This document shows positions 7,890 to 15,713 of a DNA stretch of 51,426 nt, in pieces. The notes under the pieces are model-generated. The model worked only from the letters and a program-made list of their open reading frames with translations, was not told the origin of the DNA and made no database searches. How positions within the stretch are numbered: position 1 is the stretch's first letter; the number at the start of each line of letters is the position of its first letter. The position numbers and the translations under genes were made by a program. The DNA is from Gemmatimonadota bacterium (lineage in GTDB: Bacteria; Gemmatimonadota; Gemmatimonadetes; Gemmatimonadales; GWC2-71-9), in contig QHUM01000041.1 of the NCBI GenBank assembly GCA_003222135.1, forward strand, positions 1 to 51,426, given 5' to 3'.

Positions 7890-10381
7890 TAGGGGCGCCT
7901 CGCCGCTTCCGTCGCCCGCCTACCACCGCCCTCCACCGCCCTGCCGTCACCGCCCTCCCACGGTGTCGGCACGCGCGTCGGCTCCGGCCAGGCAATCTCC
8001 GGGAACGTCGCGGGCCCGTAGCGCGCCGGCTCACCTTTTTCCTTCCGTCGCAGCGCCTTGAAGACCTTCTCGGGGGTGATCGGCACCTCGTCGACGCGCA
8101 CGCCCACCGCGTCGTACACCGCGTTGGCGACGGCGGGAGGCACCGGGAGGAGCGGTCCCTGGCCGCACTCCTTCGCCCCAAAGGGGCCATTGGGATCGGG
8201 GTCTTGGACGACGTACGTGACGACGTCGCACATCTCGAGCGTCGTGGGGCTCTTGTACTCGAGCAGGCTCGGGATCTTGTGGACGACGTTGCGGTTGCCG
8301 CGATACGCCATCTCTTCCATCAGGGCCTCGCCCAGGCCCATGTACACCGACCCCTCGATTTGGCCCATCACGGTCGTCGCGTTGATGGAGCGGCCCACGT
8401 CGTGCGCGATCCACACGCGCGGGACGCGCACGATGCCGCTCGCGGGATCCACGTCCACCAGGGCCACGCACGCGCTGTAGGAGTACGCGGGCGACGGCCC
8501 CACGCCGGCGCCGCGGTATCTGCCGGGCGAGGGCGCCGGGGTGTAGGAGCCCACCGTGCCGATCGTCCCCTGCGCCGCCTCTGCCAGCTGCACCGCGTCG
8601 GCAAAGGCGAGCCCGTGCGTGGGATCCTCCAGGTCGAACACCCTTCGGTCTGCGAACGCCACCCGTGCGACCGGCACCTCGAGCTGCCGCGCCGCGTGGC
8701 TCGCGATGGCGTCCCGCGCCCGCTCTGCGGCCTGGATGCACGCGTTCCCGGTCATGAGCGTCACGCGGCTCGAGTAGCTGCCCAGGTCCACCGGCGTCAG
8801 GTCGGTGTCGCCGGTGACGACCGCGACGTCGAAGGGATCGAGCCCCAGGATTTCCGCAACCAGCACGGCGAGAATCGAGTCCGACCCCTGGCCGATCTCG
8901 GTCGAGCCGCAGAACACGGTGACGCCGCCGCCCCGGTCGCACTTGAGCTGCACGCCCGAGTGCGGCAGCGGGTTCCAGTAGATGGGGAGGCCCGCCCCCG
9001 TGATGTAGGACGAACATGCGAGGCCGATGCCCTGCCCGGGGGGAAGCTTGCGAAACTTCTGCCTCCAGCCGGAGCCGTCGATCACTCTGCGGATGCACTC
9101 CCCCAGGCCCATCGAGCCGATCTTGAGCCAGTTCGCCGTGAGCGAGTTGGGAGGGACGAGATGCTTGAGGCGCAGCTCCGCCGGATCCATCTCCAGCTGC
9201 TCGGCGATCTTGTCGAGGTGCACCTCGAGCGCGAAACGGGGCTGCGGCGTGCCGTGCCCGCGCTTCGGTCCGCAGGGCGGCTTGTTGGTGAACGCTCTTG
9301 CGCCTTGAAACTTGTAACGCGGAACGTCATAGGTGACCGTCTGTAAAGCGCCCGTGTAATACGTGCTCGCGACGCCGTAGGAGCCGTACCCGCCGCCGTC
9401 CAAGAGCGACTTGAAGTGCATCGCCGTAATCGCCCCGTCCCTTTTCACGCCGGTTTTCACCCACATGAGCGTCGGGTGGCGCCCGCGGTGGCAGTAAAAG
9501 ACCTCCTCGCGGGTGAGCGTGATCTTTACCGGTCGACCGGTGAGCATCGCGAGCTTCGCCACGACGATCTCGTGGCTGAACGGGTCGCTCTTCCCGCCAA
9601 AGCCGCCGCCGTTGGGGGTGGCGACGACCCGAATCTTGGCGGGGGCGAGCTCGAGCACTTTGGCGAGGGCGCGGTGCACGTAGTGCGGCGTCTGGGTCGA
9701 GCTCCAGAGGGTGAGCTTCCCGTCGGGGAGCGGGGACCAGTCGGCGACCGCCGCGTGCTGCTCCATCGGCAGGTGGGTGCTGCCCTCGAAAAAGAGCAGA
9801 TCCTCGCGCACCAGATCCGCCTCGGCGAAACCCTCGGCGACGTCACCGAACTCGAGGTTGACGAGCTTGTGCAGGTTGCCGCCGTCACCGTAGTCATGGA
9901 TGCGCGGCTCGGGATGCGTGATCGCATCCTCGGCGTCCGTGATCGGGCGCAGCGATTCGTACCGCACGTCGATGAGATCGAGCGCGGCCGTCGCGATCTC
10001 CTCGCTCGCCGCGGCGATGCCCGCCACGGGGTCGCCCACGAACCGCACCTTGTCGATTGCCAAGGCGTGCTCGTCCTGGCTCACGGGCAGGATGCCGAAC
10101 GGGATCGGCAGGTCCCTCCCCGTCAACACGGCCTTCACGCCGGGGAGCGCCTGGGCCTTCGATGTCTCGATGCCGGTGATGCGGGCGTGGGGATGCGGAC
10201 TGCGGAGCAGCTTGGCGTATAGCATGCGCGGCAGGAACAGGTCGTCGGCGAACCGGGTGGCGCCGGTGACCTTGGCCGTCGCGTCCACCTTGCGGATCGC
10301 TTTGCCGACGACGCGAAGCTGCCCGTCGGACCGCCCGACCGCCGCCGGCTGCGTGACCGCCGCCTTCTTACCGGACGCCAT
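7889..10381 (-). CDS. Molybdopterin-binding catalytic subunit, xanthine dehydrogenase / 4-hydroxybenzoyl-CoA reductase alpha-like
   Basis: The start ATG at 10381 gives 830 residues, starting MASGKKAAVTQ; the open frame further upstream lies within the ferredoxin-subunit gene. Xanthine-dehydrogenase-type domains are clear: the a/b hammerhead at about 25-140 (GATRFADDLFLPRMLYAKLL), then the Moco domains with GGGFGGKSDPFSHE, CGPKRGHGTPQPRFALE and STEIGQGSD. The C-terminal active-site loop reads FGAKECGQGPLLP. At the position where xanthine oxidase has its catalytic Glu (VGE) this protein has Gln, at about residue 741. The copper-CODH loop (AYRCSFR) is absent, so this is not form I CO dehydrogenase. 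It overlaps the upstream gene by 14 bases. A cytoplasmic heterotrimer hydroxylating or dehydroxylating an aromatic or heterocyclic substrate is likely. Confidence 0.9.
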   Translation of the reverse strand: MASGKKAAVTQPAAVGRSDGQLRVVGKAIRKVDATAKVTGATRFADDLFLPRMLYAKLLRSPHPHARITGIETSKAQALPGVKAVLTGRDLPIPFGILPVSQDEHALAIDKVRFVGDPVAGIAAASEEIATAALDLIDVRYESLRPITDAEDAITHPEPRIHDYGDGGNLHKLVNLEFGDVAEGFAEADLVREDLLFFEGSTHLPMEQHAAVADWSPLPDGKLTLWSSTQTPHYVHRALAKVLELAPAKIRVVATPNGGGFGGKSDPFSHEIVVAKLAMLTGRPVKITLTREEVFYCHRGRHPTLMWVKTGVKRDGAITAMHFKSLLDGGGYGSYGVASTYYTGALQTVTYDVPRYKFQGARAFTNKPPCGPKRGHGTPQPRFALEVHLDKIAEQLEMDPAELRLKHLVPPNSLTANWLKIGSMGLGECIRRVIDGSGWRQKFRKLPPGQGIGLACSSYITGAGLPIYWNPLPHSGVQLKCDRGGGVTVFCGSTEIGQGSDSILAVLVAEILGLDPFDVAVVTGDTDLTPVDLGSYSSRVTLMTGNACIQAAERARDAIASHAARQLEVPVARVAFADRRVFDLEDPTHGLAFADAVQLAEAAQGTIGTVGSYTPAPSPGRYRGAGVGPSPAYSYSACVALVDVDPASGIVRVPRVWIAHDVGRSINATTVMGQIEGSVYMGLGEALMEEMAYRGNRNVVHKIPSLLEYKSPTTLEMCDVVTYVVQDPDPNGPFGAKECGQGPLLPVPPAVANAVYDAVGVRVDEVPITPEKVFKALRRKEKGEPARYGPATFPEIAWPEPTRVPTPWEGGDGRAVEGGGRRATEAARRP
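7924..7956. repeat. Three copies of CACCGCCCT at the end of the Mo-subunit gene
   Basis: CACCGCCCT occurs at 7924-7932, 7934-7942 and 7948-7956 within the last codons of the Mo-subunit gene, where it produces the low-complexity Gly/Arg tail GRAVEGGGRR. It resembles the other short tandem repeats in the window but with a looser unit of about 10 bases. Confidence 0.6.
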
Positions 10382-10889
10382 ACAGGCTCTCCGGTGCCGG
10401 CTTCGCATCCTCCCCCCGCAGGCGGGCCGCCGCCAGCTCCACCGCCTCGTAGATCTTGAGGTATCCCGTGCAGCGGCACAGGTTGCCCGACAGCGCCTGC
10501 TTGATCTCGTCGCGCGTGGGTCGCGCGGTCTCGCCGAGCAGCGCTTCGGCGGCGAGCAGGAAAGCGGGCGTACAGTACCCGCACTGCGCCGCGCCGAGCT
10601 CGGCAAACGCGTCCTGGAGCGGATGCAGCGACCCGCCCCCTGCCATCCCCTCGACGGTCTTCACGCGATGCCCCGCGCACGCCAGGCCGAGCACCAGACA
10701 GGAGAGCACGGGCTTCCCGTCCACGAGCACGGTGCAGGTGCCGCACTCGCCCAGCTCGCAGCCGTGCTTCGTGCCGGTGAGGCCCAGGTCTTCGCGCAGC
10801 ACTTCGAGCAGCGTCTTGTGCGGCGCGAAGGCCACTTCGACCGGCTCGCTGTTGAGCTCGAACGCGAGCTTCACTTTAGCGTCGGGCAT
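10368..10889 (-). CDS. [2Fe-2S] ferredoxin subunit of the molybdenum hydroxylase (gamma-like)
   Basis: The 173-residue protein has two [2Fe-2S] clusters in the order expected for this family. The plant-type ferredoxin cluster uses C44, C49, C52 and C64 (CELGECGTC). The helical-domain cluster uses C103, C106, C138 and C140 (CGYC ... CRCTGY). The length fits xanthine-dehydrogenase or 4-hydroxybenzoyl-CoA reductase gamma subunits. I chose the ATG at 10889 (MPDAKVKLAF) because it begins exactly at the ferredoxin beta-strand; a start 18 codons upstream is possible but less typical. It is first of the three-gene operon and is transcribed divergently from the M19 dipeptidase, with 66 bases between the start codons. 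Confidence 0.92.
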   Translation of the reverse strand: MPDAKVKLAFELNSEPVEVAFAPHKTLLEVLREDLGLTGTKHGCELGECGTCTVLVDGKPVLSCLVLGLACAGHRVKTVEGMAGGGSLHPLQDAFAELGAAQCGYCTPAFLLAAEALLGETARPTRDEIKQALSGNLCRCTGYLKIYEAVELAAARLRGEDAKPAPESLYGVR

Positions 10890-10950
10890 GAGTGGAAAGT
10901 AATCTTGATAACTGCCAGGAGCGAAGCCAGCTTTCGGGCCCAAAAAGGAG

Positions 10951-11012
10951 GAACGATGGAAGGATGGAAGGTGGCAATGTCAGCGGTCTTGCTTTGCACT
11001 GTTCCATCGTTC
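10951..11012. repeat. Inverted repeat of octamers spanning the M19 start codon
   Basis: GAACGATGGAA (10951-10961) is perfectly complementary to TTCCATCGTTC (11002-11012). The first arm runs on in octamer steps (GAACGATG, GAAGGATG, GAAGGTGG). The ATG of the dipeptidase (10956) sits inside the first arm and the second arm encodes part of the signal peptide, so the mRNA could fold the start codon into a stem with a 40-base loop. Confidence 0.75.
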
Positions 11013-12179
11013 GCTCTGTCCGCTCAGGACTACCGCGCCCAAGCCCTGCGGATCCTCAAGACCGTCCCGCTGATCGACGGCCACAACGACATTCCGGATG
11101 CGATCCGCGAGCGGGGCGGGCTCGACTCGGTCGACTTCGCCGTGCTCCAGCCGAAGCTGATGACCGACATCCTGAAGCTCCGTGCCGGAGCGGTGGGTGG
11201 CCAATTCTGGGCCGCGTACGTGCCCGTCACGACGATGGATTCCGGGCCGCACCCGGCCGTGTACGCCCTCGAGCAGATCGATCTGATCAAGCGGCTGTGC
11301 GCCAGGTATCCTCGCGACCTCGCGATGGCCTACAGCGCGGCGGACGTCGAGCGCAACTTCACGGCCGGGAAGATCTCGTGCCTGATCGGCATCGAGGGTG
11401 GGCACGCCATCGAGAATTCCCTCGGCACGCTCCGGATGTTCGCGGCGCTCGGCGTCCGCTACATCACCCTCACGCACTGGCGGAGCCTCTCGTGGGCGAC
11501 CGCGTCCACCGACACGGCGCGGCGTGGCCTCTCGGCGTTCGGCCGGGAGGTGGTGCATGAAATGAATCGACTCGGGGTCCTGGTGGATCTCTCGCACGTG
11601 AACGACGGCACGATGTCCGACGCGCTGCACACCGCACACGCCCCCGTCATGTTTTCACACTCGTCGGCGCGCGCCCTGACGCACCATGCGCGCGACGTGC
11701 CGGACTCGATTCTCCGCCTCGTGCCGGCGAACGGCGGCATCGTCATGGTGAATTTCAACCCCGGCTTCGTCTCGGAGGGGGTGCGGGTGTACGAGGACAG
11801 CCTCGAAGGCCGGGCACGGGCGCTCCGTGCCTCGGGCACCGATTCGACGGCGCTGCGCGACTCGTTGAAGGCGTGGCACGTGCGCGCCCCGAAGGCCAGG
11901 CTGCAACAGGTGGCGGACCATATCGACTACCTCCGGCGAGTGGTCGGCGTCGACCACGTGGGCTTGGGCTCCGACTTCGACGGCATCACCGAGGTGCCCG
12001 TGGGGCTCGAGGACGTGTCGAAGTTTCCGGATCTGATCGCGGAGCTGCTCAAGCGAGGCTGGACCGAACAGGACGTACGGAAGGTCGCGGGGACGAATGT
12101 CCTGCGGGTGCTACGGGACGCCGAACGGGTCGCAGCAGCGGGAAATGCAAAGGCTAGACGCACAGACGCGCAGCGGTAA
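10956..12179 (+). CDS. Secreted membrane-dipeptidase-like zinc peptidase (M19)
   Basis: The 407-residue protein starts at the ATG following an ideal AAGGAGG ribosome binding site (10945-10951) and has a signal peptide ending ALSAQ. The M19 (renal dipeptidase) metal ligands are all visible: H43 and D45 (DGHNDIP), E147 (GIEGGHAI), H214 (DLSHVND), H235 (FSHSSARA) and the late Asp in GSDFDGI. The family cleaves dipeptides, including those with a D-amino acid at the C-terminal side, through a binuclear zinc centre. Here it should act in the periplasm. The start codon lies in an inverted repeat that could limit translation. The gene end (stop 12177-12179) lies in another inverted repeat shared with the convergent glycosyltransferase gene. 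Confidence 0.93.
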   Translation: MEGWKVAMSAVLLCTVPSFALSAQDYRAQALRILKTVPLIDGHNDIPDAIRERGGLDSVDFAVLQPKLMTDILKLRAGAVGGQFWAAYVPVTTMDSGPHPAVYALEQIDLIKRLCARYPRDLAMAYSAADVERNFTAGKISCLIGIEGGHAIENSLGTLRMFAALGVRYITLTHWRSLSWATASTDTARRGLSAFGREVVHEMNRLGVLVDLSHVNDGTMSDALHTAHAPVMFSHSSARALTHHARDVPDSILRLVPANGGIVMVNFNPGFVSEGVRVYEDSLEGRARALRASGTDSTALRDSLKAWHVRAPKARLQQVADHIDYLRRVVGVDHVGLGSDFDGITEVPVGLEDVSKFPDLIAELLKRGWTEQDVRKVAGTNVLRVLRDAERVAAAGNAKARRTDAQR

Positions 12180-12253
12180 AACGGTCGCGAGTGAGCACGT
12201 AGTTCTGCTCGCTCACATCTGTTCACCGCTGTGCGTCTGTGCGCCTAGCCTTT
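12148..12253. repeat. Nested inverted repeat at two convergent gene ends
   Basis: Arms of 29 bases (12149-12177 and 12225-12253) match at 27 positions as inverted copies. Each arm contains octamers (ACGCACAG ACGCGCAG; CTGTGCGT CTGTGCGC). A second, inner stem GTGAGC/GCTCAC (12191-12196, 12211-12216) lies in the 47-base loop. The M19 stop codon is at the edge of the left arm and the glycosyltransferase stop is within the right arm. It may act as a bidirectional terminator or mRNA 3' end, though there is no clear U run. Confidence 0.8.
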
Positions 12254-13672
12254 TGCCTGTCCTGCAACCTGTTTTCCTGCCGACTCGAATCCCTTTCTGG
12301 TCATCTCTCCCCACACCTGCCGGTGCTTCCACACCGTGAAGAAGGCCTTGAGCCGCCACCACACCGTCCGCTGGCGATACCCGAAGTTCTCGAGCGTGGC
12401 GTACAGGAGCAGGCGCGCCAGGTCGCCGACGCGGCCGTAGCGGCGGAAGCTGACTTCCTCGAGCACGACCGCCCACTGGGACAGAAGCATGCCGTAGCCC
12501 CACGCGACCAGGAGGAAGAGCAGCGCGAAGGCGACGTTGACGTGGCCGAGCGCGAGGCCTGCGATCGTGATCACGTACCCCAGGACCTCGATCAGCGGCG
12601 CCAGCGCCTCCCCGAAAGTAAAGAACGGCATCGCGATCAATCCGACCGGTCCGTACCGGGGGTTGAAAAGCATGCTTTTGTACAGCCACATCGCGGCGAT
12701 GAGGCCCCGGTGCCAGCGCTCCCGTTGGCGCGACAGGATCCGGCCCGACTCCGGCACCTCCGTCCACGCCACGGGATCGGGAATGAACGGAATTTCGTAC
12801 GGGACGCGCTTCTGCCGCAGATAGCGGTGCAGCCGCACCACCAGATCCAGGTCTTCCACGACGCTCGCCACACGGTAGCCGCCGATGGCGAGGAGGTACT
12901 CCTTGCGGAACAGGCCGAATGCGCCGGAGATCACCAAGCTGCCGCCCAGCCGGTTCCAGCCGAGCCGGCCGAACAGAAACGCCCGCAGATACTCGACGAC
13001 CTGCACGCCGGGGAGAAAACGGCGCGGCACCCGGGCGTCGGTGACCCGGCCGTCGCTCACCGTGCAACCGTTCGCTACCCGGACCGTGCCCCCGACCGCC
13101 GCGATTTTGCTGCTGAGCAGGAACGGCCGCGTGAGGCGCAGCAGGGCGTCGGGCTCGATCAGGGTGTCCGCGTCCACGGCGATGACGAGCGGGAAGCGGC
13201 TCGCGTTGATGGCGGCGTTGAGTGAGTCGGCCTTTCCGCCGTTCTCCTTGTCGATCACGAGCAGCCGGGTGCGGGTGCGGGAGCGATACACGGCGCGCAC
13301 CCGCTTGGTGGCGATCCCCTCAGGGTACGTGCGCGGCACCTCGTACAGCTCGAACGCGTGCCGCAGCCGCTCGAGCGTGTCGTCCTTGGAGCCGTCGTTG
13401 ACCACGACGACCTCGAAGCTCCGGTACTCGAGCGTGAGGATCGCGGTGACGCTGGTCTCGATCGTCGCGCTCTCGTTGTGGGCGGGGACCAGGATCGTGA
13501 TCGGCGGGAGCGCATCGCTCTGCATCAAACGCTGGAAGTCCTCGTCTTCGGCCAGCCGCGTCTGCTCCCAGATCTCCGGGATCGAGAGCACGAGCAGCAG
13601 CGCGTAGAACGAGTTGAGTCCGAGAAAGTACGCGAGGATGACGAGATCGGTGACCTGAATGACGTGGGTCAC
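12245..13672 (-). CDS. Processive family 2 glycosyltransferase, membrane-bound
   Basis: The GTG start at 13672 overlaps the preceding stop as GTGA and gives 475 residues. An N-terminal membrane segment (about 8-32) precedes a GT-A domain with LVPAHNES (about 61-68), VNDGSKDDT (about 91-99), the metal-binding VDADT (166-170), the ED acceptor pair (273-274) and the QRERW motif (316-320) that marks processive synthases. About four C-terminal membrane segments follow (340-440). The architecture matches poly-N-acetylglucosamine (PgaC), hyaluronan or cellulose synthases, so export of a beta-linked polysaccharide from UDP-sugars is likely; the sugar cannot be told from sequence. It is third in an operon after a HEAT-repeat membrane protein and an Hpt/receiver protein, suggesting phosphorelay control. 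The last codons form part of an inverted repeat. Confidence 0.9.
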   Translation of the reverse strand: MTHVIQVTDLVILAYFLGLNSFYALLLVLSIPEIWEQTRLAEDEDFQRLMQSDALPPITILVPAHNESATIETSVTAILTLEYRSFEVVVVNDGSKDDTLERLRHAFELYEVPRTYPEGIATKRVRAVYRSRTRTRLLVIDKENGGKADSLNAAINASRFPLVIAVDADTLIEPDALLRLTRPFLLSSKIAAVGGTVRVANGCTVSDGRVTDARVPRRFLPGVQVVEYLRAFLFGRLGWNRLGGSLVISGAFGLFRKEYLLAIGGYRVASVVEDLDLVVRLHRYLRQKRVPYEIPFIPDPVAWTEVPESGRILSRQRERWHRGLIAAMWLYKSMLFNPRYGPVGLIAMPFFTFGEALAPLIEVLGYVITIAGLALGHVNVAFALLFLLVAWGYGMLLSQWAVVLEEVSFRRYGRVGDLARLLLYATLENFGYRQRTVWWRLKAFFTVWKHRQVWGEMTRKGFESAGKQVAGQAKG

Positions 13673-14730
13673 GCGGCGTACTCCGCCAGGGCCTGCGGAG
13701 AGAGCCCGAGGACCAGTCGCGCCATGTCGCGAGCTTCGGCGTGCGCGCTCACTTCCGCCTCGAGCAGCACGTTGCGCCCGGCGCCGCCGAACCGCGTGAG
13801 GGCGAGGCCCGCGCGCAGGCGCACCCACCACTCGACGTCACGCAGCGCGTCGCGCACCAGCGGGAGCGTCGCCGGGTCGGCGATCATGCCGAGCGAGCGG
13901 GTGGCCTGCGCGCGGATCGGCCAGGCCTCGTCCTGGACGAGGAAGCCGAGGGCGGCCACCGACTCGGCGTGCGGAAACCGGCCGAGCGCGCGGGCGACCT
14001 GGGTCCGGACCTCCGGATCGGCGTGCGTGGCGAGGGTCGTGAACGGCTCGCGCAGGACCGGCTCCTGCAGCCGCCCCGCGAACTCAATGATGCGGGGGAG
14101 CCTGGGATCGTTCAGGCGCCGGAACAGCTGCTGCAAGTGTCGCAGCACGGCCGGGCGCGCGCGCTTGAGCACGCTCGCGTAGTACGCTTGCACCGTGGGG
14201 CCCAAGAAGGGCAGCTGATCCAACGCCGCGGTTACGAGCACCGGACTGACCACTCGCTCGAGCGTCGTTGCGGCGGCGATCTGCACGGCGGGATGACGGT
14301 CGCGCAGCAGCCGCAGCACGCGCCCGATGTCGTGCGACGTCGCCGCCACCGAGAGGAAACGCGCGCTCTCGAGCCGTTTCCACCAGCGCGCCGAGCGGCT
14401 GTTTGCGCGCACCACGCGAGCCCACCACTGGTGCTCGAGCGCGTGCGACAGCTCCTGCCATCGCTCGCCCGCCACCCGGGCGGACCAAGTGACCAACGCG
14501 TCGATGGCGAGCGGCACGGGCAGGCGCGCCAGCCCTCGGAGGACGTCGGCCGCGCCGGCCTGGTTCAGCGTCCAGCGCTGCATCACGGCGTCCAGCGCGA
14601 CCCGGCGGGGATGCACCTTGGCGCGCCGGCGCAGCCGGACCCAGCGATTCAGGATGATGAGGATAATCAGGGCGATCAGCAGCACGCCTTGGACGGCGGC
14701 CACGACGATCAGGAACTGACGGCTCGTCAC
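13669..14730 (-). CDS. Membrane-anchored HEAT-repeat protein
   Basis: The 353-residue protein starts at GTG 14730, overlapping the receiver-domain stop as GTGA; the next gene overlaps it in the same way. One N-terminal transmembrane helix (residues about 5-26, FLIVVAAVQGVLLIALIILI) precedes an all-helical cytoplasmic region. That region has HEAT-like repeats, clearest in the last 150 residues (DPEVRTQVARALGRFP, WPIRAQATRSLGMIADP, EWWVRLRAGLALTRFG). HEAT arrays act as protein scaffolds. Its place between a phosphorelay protein and a processive glycosyltransferase suggests an adaptor that relays signal or assembles the synthase; this is inference. Very long in-frame sequence upstream of the GTG belongs to other genes and has unlike composition. 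Confidence 0.85.
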   Translation of the reverse strand: MTSRQFLIVVAAVQGVLLIALIILIILNRWVRLRRRAKVHPRRVALDAVMQRWTLNQAGAADVLRGLARLPVPLAIDALVTWSARVAGERWQELSHALEHQWWARVVRANSRSARWWKRLESARFLSVAATSHDIGRVLRLLRDRHPAVQIAAATTLERVVSPVLVTAALDQLPFLGPTVQAYYASVLKRARPAVLRHLQQLFRRLNDPRLPRIIEFAGRLQEPVLREPFTTLATHADPEVRTQVARALGRFPHAESVAALGFLVQDEAWPIRAQATRSLGMIADPATLPLVRDALRDVEWWVRLRAGLALTRFGGAGRNVLLEAEVSAHAEARDMARLVLGLSPQALAEYAA

Positions 14731-15101
14731 CTCGCCACCCAGCGCTTGATCTTCTCCAGCGCCACCCGCAGACTGATCGGCTTTACCAGATAGTCGAGCG
14801 CCCCCGCTTCGAGGCCGCGCAGTTGCTCTTCCTCGGTTCCGTGCACGGTGGTGAAGACCACGCGGTAGGTGCCGGGGCGCTGGCGCTGCAGAGCGTCGAA
14901 GATCGAGTAGCCGTCGAGCGCCGGGAGGTCGACGTCCAGCAGCAGCAGCGGGTGCGTTCCCTGCACGTCGAGGGCGAGGAGCTCGCGCAGCGCTTCGCGC
15001 CCGTTGCGGTAGGCGGCGAAGCGGTAGCCGTGGGCGCGCAGCCCGTACTCGAGCAGCCCGGCGAGCGCCGCGTCGTCCTCCACGTAGATCACCTCGGGCA
15101 C
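14727..15101 (-). CDS. Response-regulator receiver domain, C-terminal half of a split Hpt-REC protein
   Basis: A complete receiver fold is encoded: acidic pair ED (VIYVEDDAA), phospho-acceptor Asp in LLLDVDLPALDG, the conserved Thr in VVFTTVHG, and Lys in YLVKPIS. The GTG at 15101 is the first start in frame, but the same frame continues upstream as a clean Pro/Ala-rich linker (ERQPPPPPASPAPPKP and similar) to the G9 run at 15291-15299. There a single-base shift would join it to the Hpt domain encoded just upstream. As written, the receiver would be translated only from the internal GTG or through frameshifting. The total after correction would be about 310 residues. It overlaps the HEAT gene by 4 bases. 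Confidence 0.8.
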   Translation of the reverse strand: MPEVIYVEDDAALAGLLEYGLRAHGYRFAAYRNGREALRELLALDVQGTHPLLLLDVDLPALDGYSIFDALQRQRPGTYRVVFTTVHGTEEEQLRGLEAGALDYLVKPISLRVALEKIKRWVAR

Positions 15102-15658
15102 CTGGAGCGCGGCGACCGGCGGGGGCGTTGCCGGAGCAGGGGGCGCCGGCTTGGGCGGAGCAGGAGACGCCGGCGGGGGCGGCGGCTGACGTTCGGGCGG
15201 CCGTGCTGCGGGGGGTGCGGGTTTCGCCCGGGGGGCGGGGGCGGGGGACGGGGTGCGGAGAGGCGTGCCGACGCGTGGTAGAGGCGATGTGGGGGGGGGC
15301 CCACCGCCGCCGGCGTGCGGGCAACCGCCCCGCCGAGCAGTTCAGTGAGCCGCGCCACGAACCACCGGACCAGCGGAGCACGCTCCACCTCCGGGTCGTC
15401 GGGCCAGTCGGCCCAGTCCTTGGCCGTCGCTTCCATCCCCGCCGCCAGGCGCGACGCTTCCATGAAGCCGAACGAGCCGGCGGACCCGTGGATCTTGTGG
15501 GCGGCTCGGCGCAGTGTCTCGATCGCCCCGCGATCGTTCTTTGCGGCCGCGAGGCGCTCGGCGATCGTGGCAAGCGTCGCCAGCTCGGTGCGCATCCCCG
15601 CCAGATACTCCTCGAGCAGCCCCGGCGGCAGCTCGGGTGGCGTGGCCTGGCCGGTCAT
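15089..15658 (-). CDS. Histidine phosphotransfer (Hpt) domain protein, N-terminal half of a split Hpt-REC protein
   Basis: From ATG 15658 the protein shows an Hpt four-helix bundle over about residues 10-120, with phospho-acceptor H54 in AAHKIHGSAGSFGF. After the domain (LTELLGGAV) the frame crosses a run of nine G on the + strand (15291-15299). It then becomes a basic, composition-odd tail (PPPPPPGRNPHPPQHGRP, SRRPRRR) that ends at 15089 and looks like a wrong-frame translation. Adding one base to the run converts it to a Pro/Ala linker leading into the receiver. The gene is first of the operon and divergent from the zinc-ribbon/YciI gene (55 bases). Hpt and REC in one chain would make an intermediate phosphorelay protein. 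Confidence 0.75.
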   Translation of the reverse strand: MTGQATPPELPPGLLEEYLAGMRTELATLATIAERLAAAKNDRGAIETLRRAAHKIHGSAGSFGFMEASRLAAGMEATAKDWADWPDDPEVERAPLVRWFVARLTELLGGAVARTPAAVGPPPHRLYHASARLSAPRPPPPPPGRNPHPPQHGRPNVSRRPRRRLLLRPSRRPLLRQRPRRSPRSRCPR

Positions 15659-15713
15659 AGCTACCAAGATGGCGTCCTCGGGGCCGCTCCGCCACGATAG
15701 TAAGTTCCGTCCT

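Noticed and set aside
7889..10381. Form I carbon monoxide dehydrogenase large subunit
   Set aside because: The AYRCSFR copper-site loop is absent, and the FAD subunit has an extra cluster not found in CODH.
14731..15573. Long N-terminal extension of the HEAT protein
   Set aside because: It runs through the receiver and linker in the wrong frame. The GTGA overlap and the membrane helix at GTG 14730 mark the start.
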